From the NCBI RefSeq assembly GCF_012927405.1, contig NZ_JABBGM010000002.1:620001-684000 (forward strand): 64,000 nt of DNA, given 5' to 3'. How positions within the stretch are numbered: the first letter of the stretch is position 1; each line of letters begins with the position of its first letter. Under the pieces are notes generated by a model. That model was not told the DNA's origin. It did not search any database and was given only the letters and a program-made list of their open reading frames with translations. Positions 62,232-64,000 of the stretch are shown in pieces. The DNA comes from Novosphingobium olei (GTDB lineage: Bacteria > Pseudomonadota > Alphaproteobacteria > Sphingomonadales > Sphingomonadaceae). Both the position numbers and the translations under genes were made by a program.

Positions 62232-64000
62232 ATGTCCGCCGCGATGCGCCCCGACCTGCTCAATCCGCTGTTCGCCGAAACCGGCAGCCTCAAGGGCGTT
62301 GGGCCCGGTCTGGCGCGGCCGCTGGAAAAGCTGGGCCTCAGCAGGGTGCGGGATCTCGCCTATCACTTGCCTGACCGGTTCGTGTCGCGCCGCGCGGTCG
62401 CGAACCTCGACGAAGCCAGCGTCGGCGAGCAGGTCGTCGTCGCGCTGACGGTGCGCGAACATCGCGGGGCGTCGGGGCGCGGCCCTTATCGCATCCTTGC
62501 CGATGATGCGCTCGGCAACGTCGTGGCGCTCGTGTACTTCGGCCGCTCGTCCTTCACGGCCAAGAAGCAACTGCCGGTTGGCGAACGGCGGTGGGTTGCG
62601 GGCAGGCTCGACCAGTTCGGGCAATCGCTCCAGATCGTCCATCCCGATCATGTCGCCGAAGACGGCGCCGGGCTGATGGGACAGCTCAACGAGCCGGTCT
62701 ATCCGCTGTCCGAGGGGCTGACGCAGGGGCGTATCCAGGCGCTCGTGCACCAGGCGATCGGCCTGCTGCCAGACCTGCCCGAATGGATCGAGCCCGGTCT
62801 TGTCGCAAAGCAAGGGTGGCCCATGTGGAAGGACGCGGTGGTCGAAAGCCATCGTGCGCAGCATCCGGCGGCGCGCGATCGGCTAGCCTATGATGAACTG
62901 CTGGCGAACGCGCTCGCGCTGATGCTGGTTCGCTCGGCCAACCGCCAGCGCAGCGGAACGCCGCTGGTGGGCGATGGCAGGCTGCGGGCAAAGCTCAACC
63001 TGCCCTTTGCCCTGACCGGCGCCCAGACCCGCGCCATTGTCGAGATCGAGGGCGACATCGCGCAGGGCGCGCCAATGCTCCGCCTGCTCCAGGGCGATGT
63101 CGGTTCGGGCAAGACCGCGGTCGCGCTCCATGCGATGCTGGTCGCGGTCGAGGCAGGCGCGCAGGCCGCGCTGCTGGCTCCCACGGAAATCCTTGCGCGC
63201 CAGCATGCCGAGACGTTGACGCGGATGGCGGCAGGCACCGGCGTCACGATCCAGCTGCTCACCGGGCGGGACAAGGGCAGGGCGCGCGAATCGATCCTCA
63301 TGGGCCTGCTCGACGGGTCGATCGACATCTGCGTCGGCACCCACGCGATCTTCCAGGATGCGGTGGCGTATCGTAATCTCGGCCTTGTCGTGATCGACGA
63401 GCAGCACCGCTTCGGCGTCGGTCAACGGTTGATGCTGACGCAGAAGGCGCGCCGCACGCCGCATTGCCTGGCCATGACCGCCACGCCCATCCCGCGCACC
63501 CTGACGCTGGCCCAGTATGGCGAAATGGACGTCTCGCGCCTGGACGAGATGCCCCCCGGTCGGCAGGCGATCGACACACGGGTGGTCTCGCAGGAACGGC
63601 TTGCCGACGTGATCGACGGCATCGGCCGCCACATCGCCACCGGCGCGCAGGCCTATTGGGTGTGCCCCATGGTCCGCGAGCAGGAGACCGAGGACCTGGC
63701 CGCGGCCGAGGCTCGTCACGCGCTGCTGCAGGAACGCTTCGGCGATACGGTGGTGCTGGTCCACGGGCAGCTGCGGCCCGAGCTGAAGGACGCGGCGATG
63801 GAGCGTTTTGCCCGGGGCGACGCGAAACTGCTGGTTGCGACAACGGTGATCGAGGTGGGCGTCGATGTGCCCAATGCGACGCTGATGGTGATCGAACAGG
63901 CCGAACGCTTCGGCCTTGCGCAGTTGCACCAGCTGCGTGGACGCGTGGGACGCGGCAGCCAGAAATCCACGTGTTTGCTGCTGCGGGGTGAAGCGCTTTC
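62232..64000 (+). CDS. recG: ATP-dependent DNA helicase RecG (3' end outside the window)
   Basis: About 589 residues visible; the gene runs past the right edge. RecG remodels stalled forks and Holliday junctions. Seen: the N-terminal wedge domain (KGVGPGLARPLEKLGLSRVRDL, LPDRFVSR), Walker A LLQGDVGSGKTAVALHAM, APTEILARQHAETL, LVVIDEQHRFGVGQR (DEQH), MTATPIPRTLTLAQYGEMDV, GVDVPNATLMVIEQAERFGLAQLHQLRGRVGRG. The first ATG of the frame is at 62232 (MSAAMRPDL), with a second at 62244. It is divergent from sdhE. Confidence 0.96.
   Translation, partial: MSAAMRPDLLNPLFAETGSLKGVGPGLARPLEKLGLSRVRDLAYHLPDRFVSRRAVANLDEASVGEQVVVALTVREHRGASGRGPYRILADDALGNVVALVYFGRSSFTAKKQLPVGERRWVAGRLDQFGQSLQIVHPDHVAEDGAGLMGQLNEPVYPLSEGLTQGRIQALVHQAIGLLPDLPEWIEPGLVAKQGWPMWKDAVVESHRAQHPAARDRLAYDELLANALALMLVRSANRQRSGTPLVGDGRLRAKLNLPFALTGAQTRAIVEIEGDIAQGAPMLRLLQGDVGSGKTAVALHAMLVAVEAGAQAALLAPTEILARQHAETLTRMAAGTGVTIQLLTGRDKGRARESILMGLLDGSIDICVGTHAIFQDAVAYRNLGLVVIDEQHRFGVGQRLMLTQKARRTPHCLAMTATPIPRTLTLAQYGEMDVSRLDEMPPGRQAIDTRVVSQERLADVIDGIGRHIATGAQAYWVCPMVREQETEDLAAAEARHALLQERFGDTVVLVHGQLRPELKDAAMERFARGDAKLLVATTVIEVGVDVPNATLMVIEQAERFGLAQLHQLRGRVGRGSQKSTCLLLRGEAL

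Overview
The window is GC-rich, densely packed chromosomal DNA of an alphaproteobacterium. The best guess is order Sphingomonadales, Novosphingobium or a relative; this is inferred from gene content, not from a marker gene. Supporting signs are AddAB in place of RecBCD, a DivL-type kinase with Tyr at the phospho-acceptor position, the tsaE-amgK-murU-addB-addA-trxA order, the recG/sdhE/mfd order and a TorF-type porin. No rRNA, CRISPR array or insertion sequence was seen. One tRNA (Asn, GTT) is present.

Layout. 1-6.9 kb: a catabolic block with the end of an acetamidase/formamidase, a short-chain dehydrogenase and a cysteine hydrolase on the minus strand. Divergent from these is a plus-strand operon of a RutA-like flavin monooxygenase, a RutB-like hydrolase, an ATZ/TRZ-type amidohydrolase and an MFS transporter, which looks like uptake and ring opening of an N-heterocycle or amide. 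6.9-17.4 kb: housekeeping and envelope genes, namely an AI-2E family permease, a PAS-GGDEF protein with a damaged GGDEF motif, ftsB, a phospholipase D-like protein, folE, a hotdog thioesterase, two exported proteins, an alpha/beta hydrolase, an S10 carboxypeptidase and a peroxiredoxin. 17.6-30.6 kb: ahcY behind a perfect inverted repeat, then a tightly overlapping divL-tsaE-amgK-murU-addB-addA run (cell-cycle signalling, tRNA t6A synthesis, peptidoglycan recycling, recombination) and trxA with its own promoter. 30.6-38.2 kb: a frameshifted M28 peptidase, a minus-strand argJ-GST-inositol phosphatase operon, a small exported protein and secA.

38.3-51.3 kb is the most unusual region. Three overlapping genes encode a TpsB-type outer-membrane transporter, a 2,713-residue glycine-rich TpsA exoprotein and an exported TPR-CHAT protein with the caspase-like His and Cys. 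This may be a two-partner secretion system with a dedicated periplasmic protease. 51.4-56 kb: a Pit phosphate transporter behind a DUF47 gene that shares one reading frame with a Nudix domain; a receiver protein; a histidine kinase whose membrane domain matches the plant ethylene receptor at all the copper/ethylene residues I could place; and an overlapping spanin-like gene pair beside tRNA-Asn. 56.1-64 kb: nadK, an EAL phosphodiesterase with a dead GGDEF domain, mfd, sdhE and the start of recG, which runs off the right edge.

All calls come from reading the translated sequence and recognising motifs; no database search was run.
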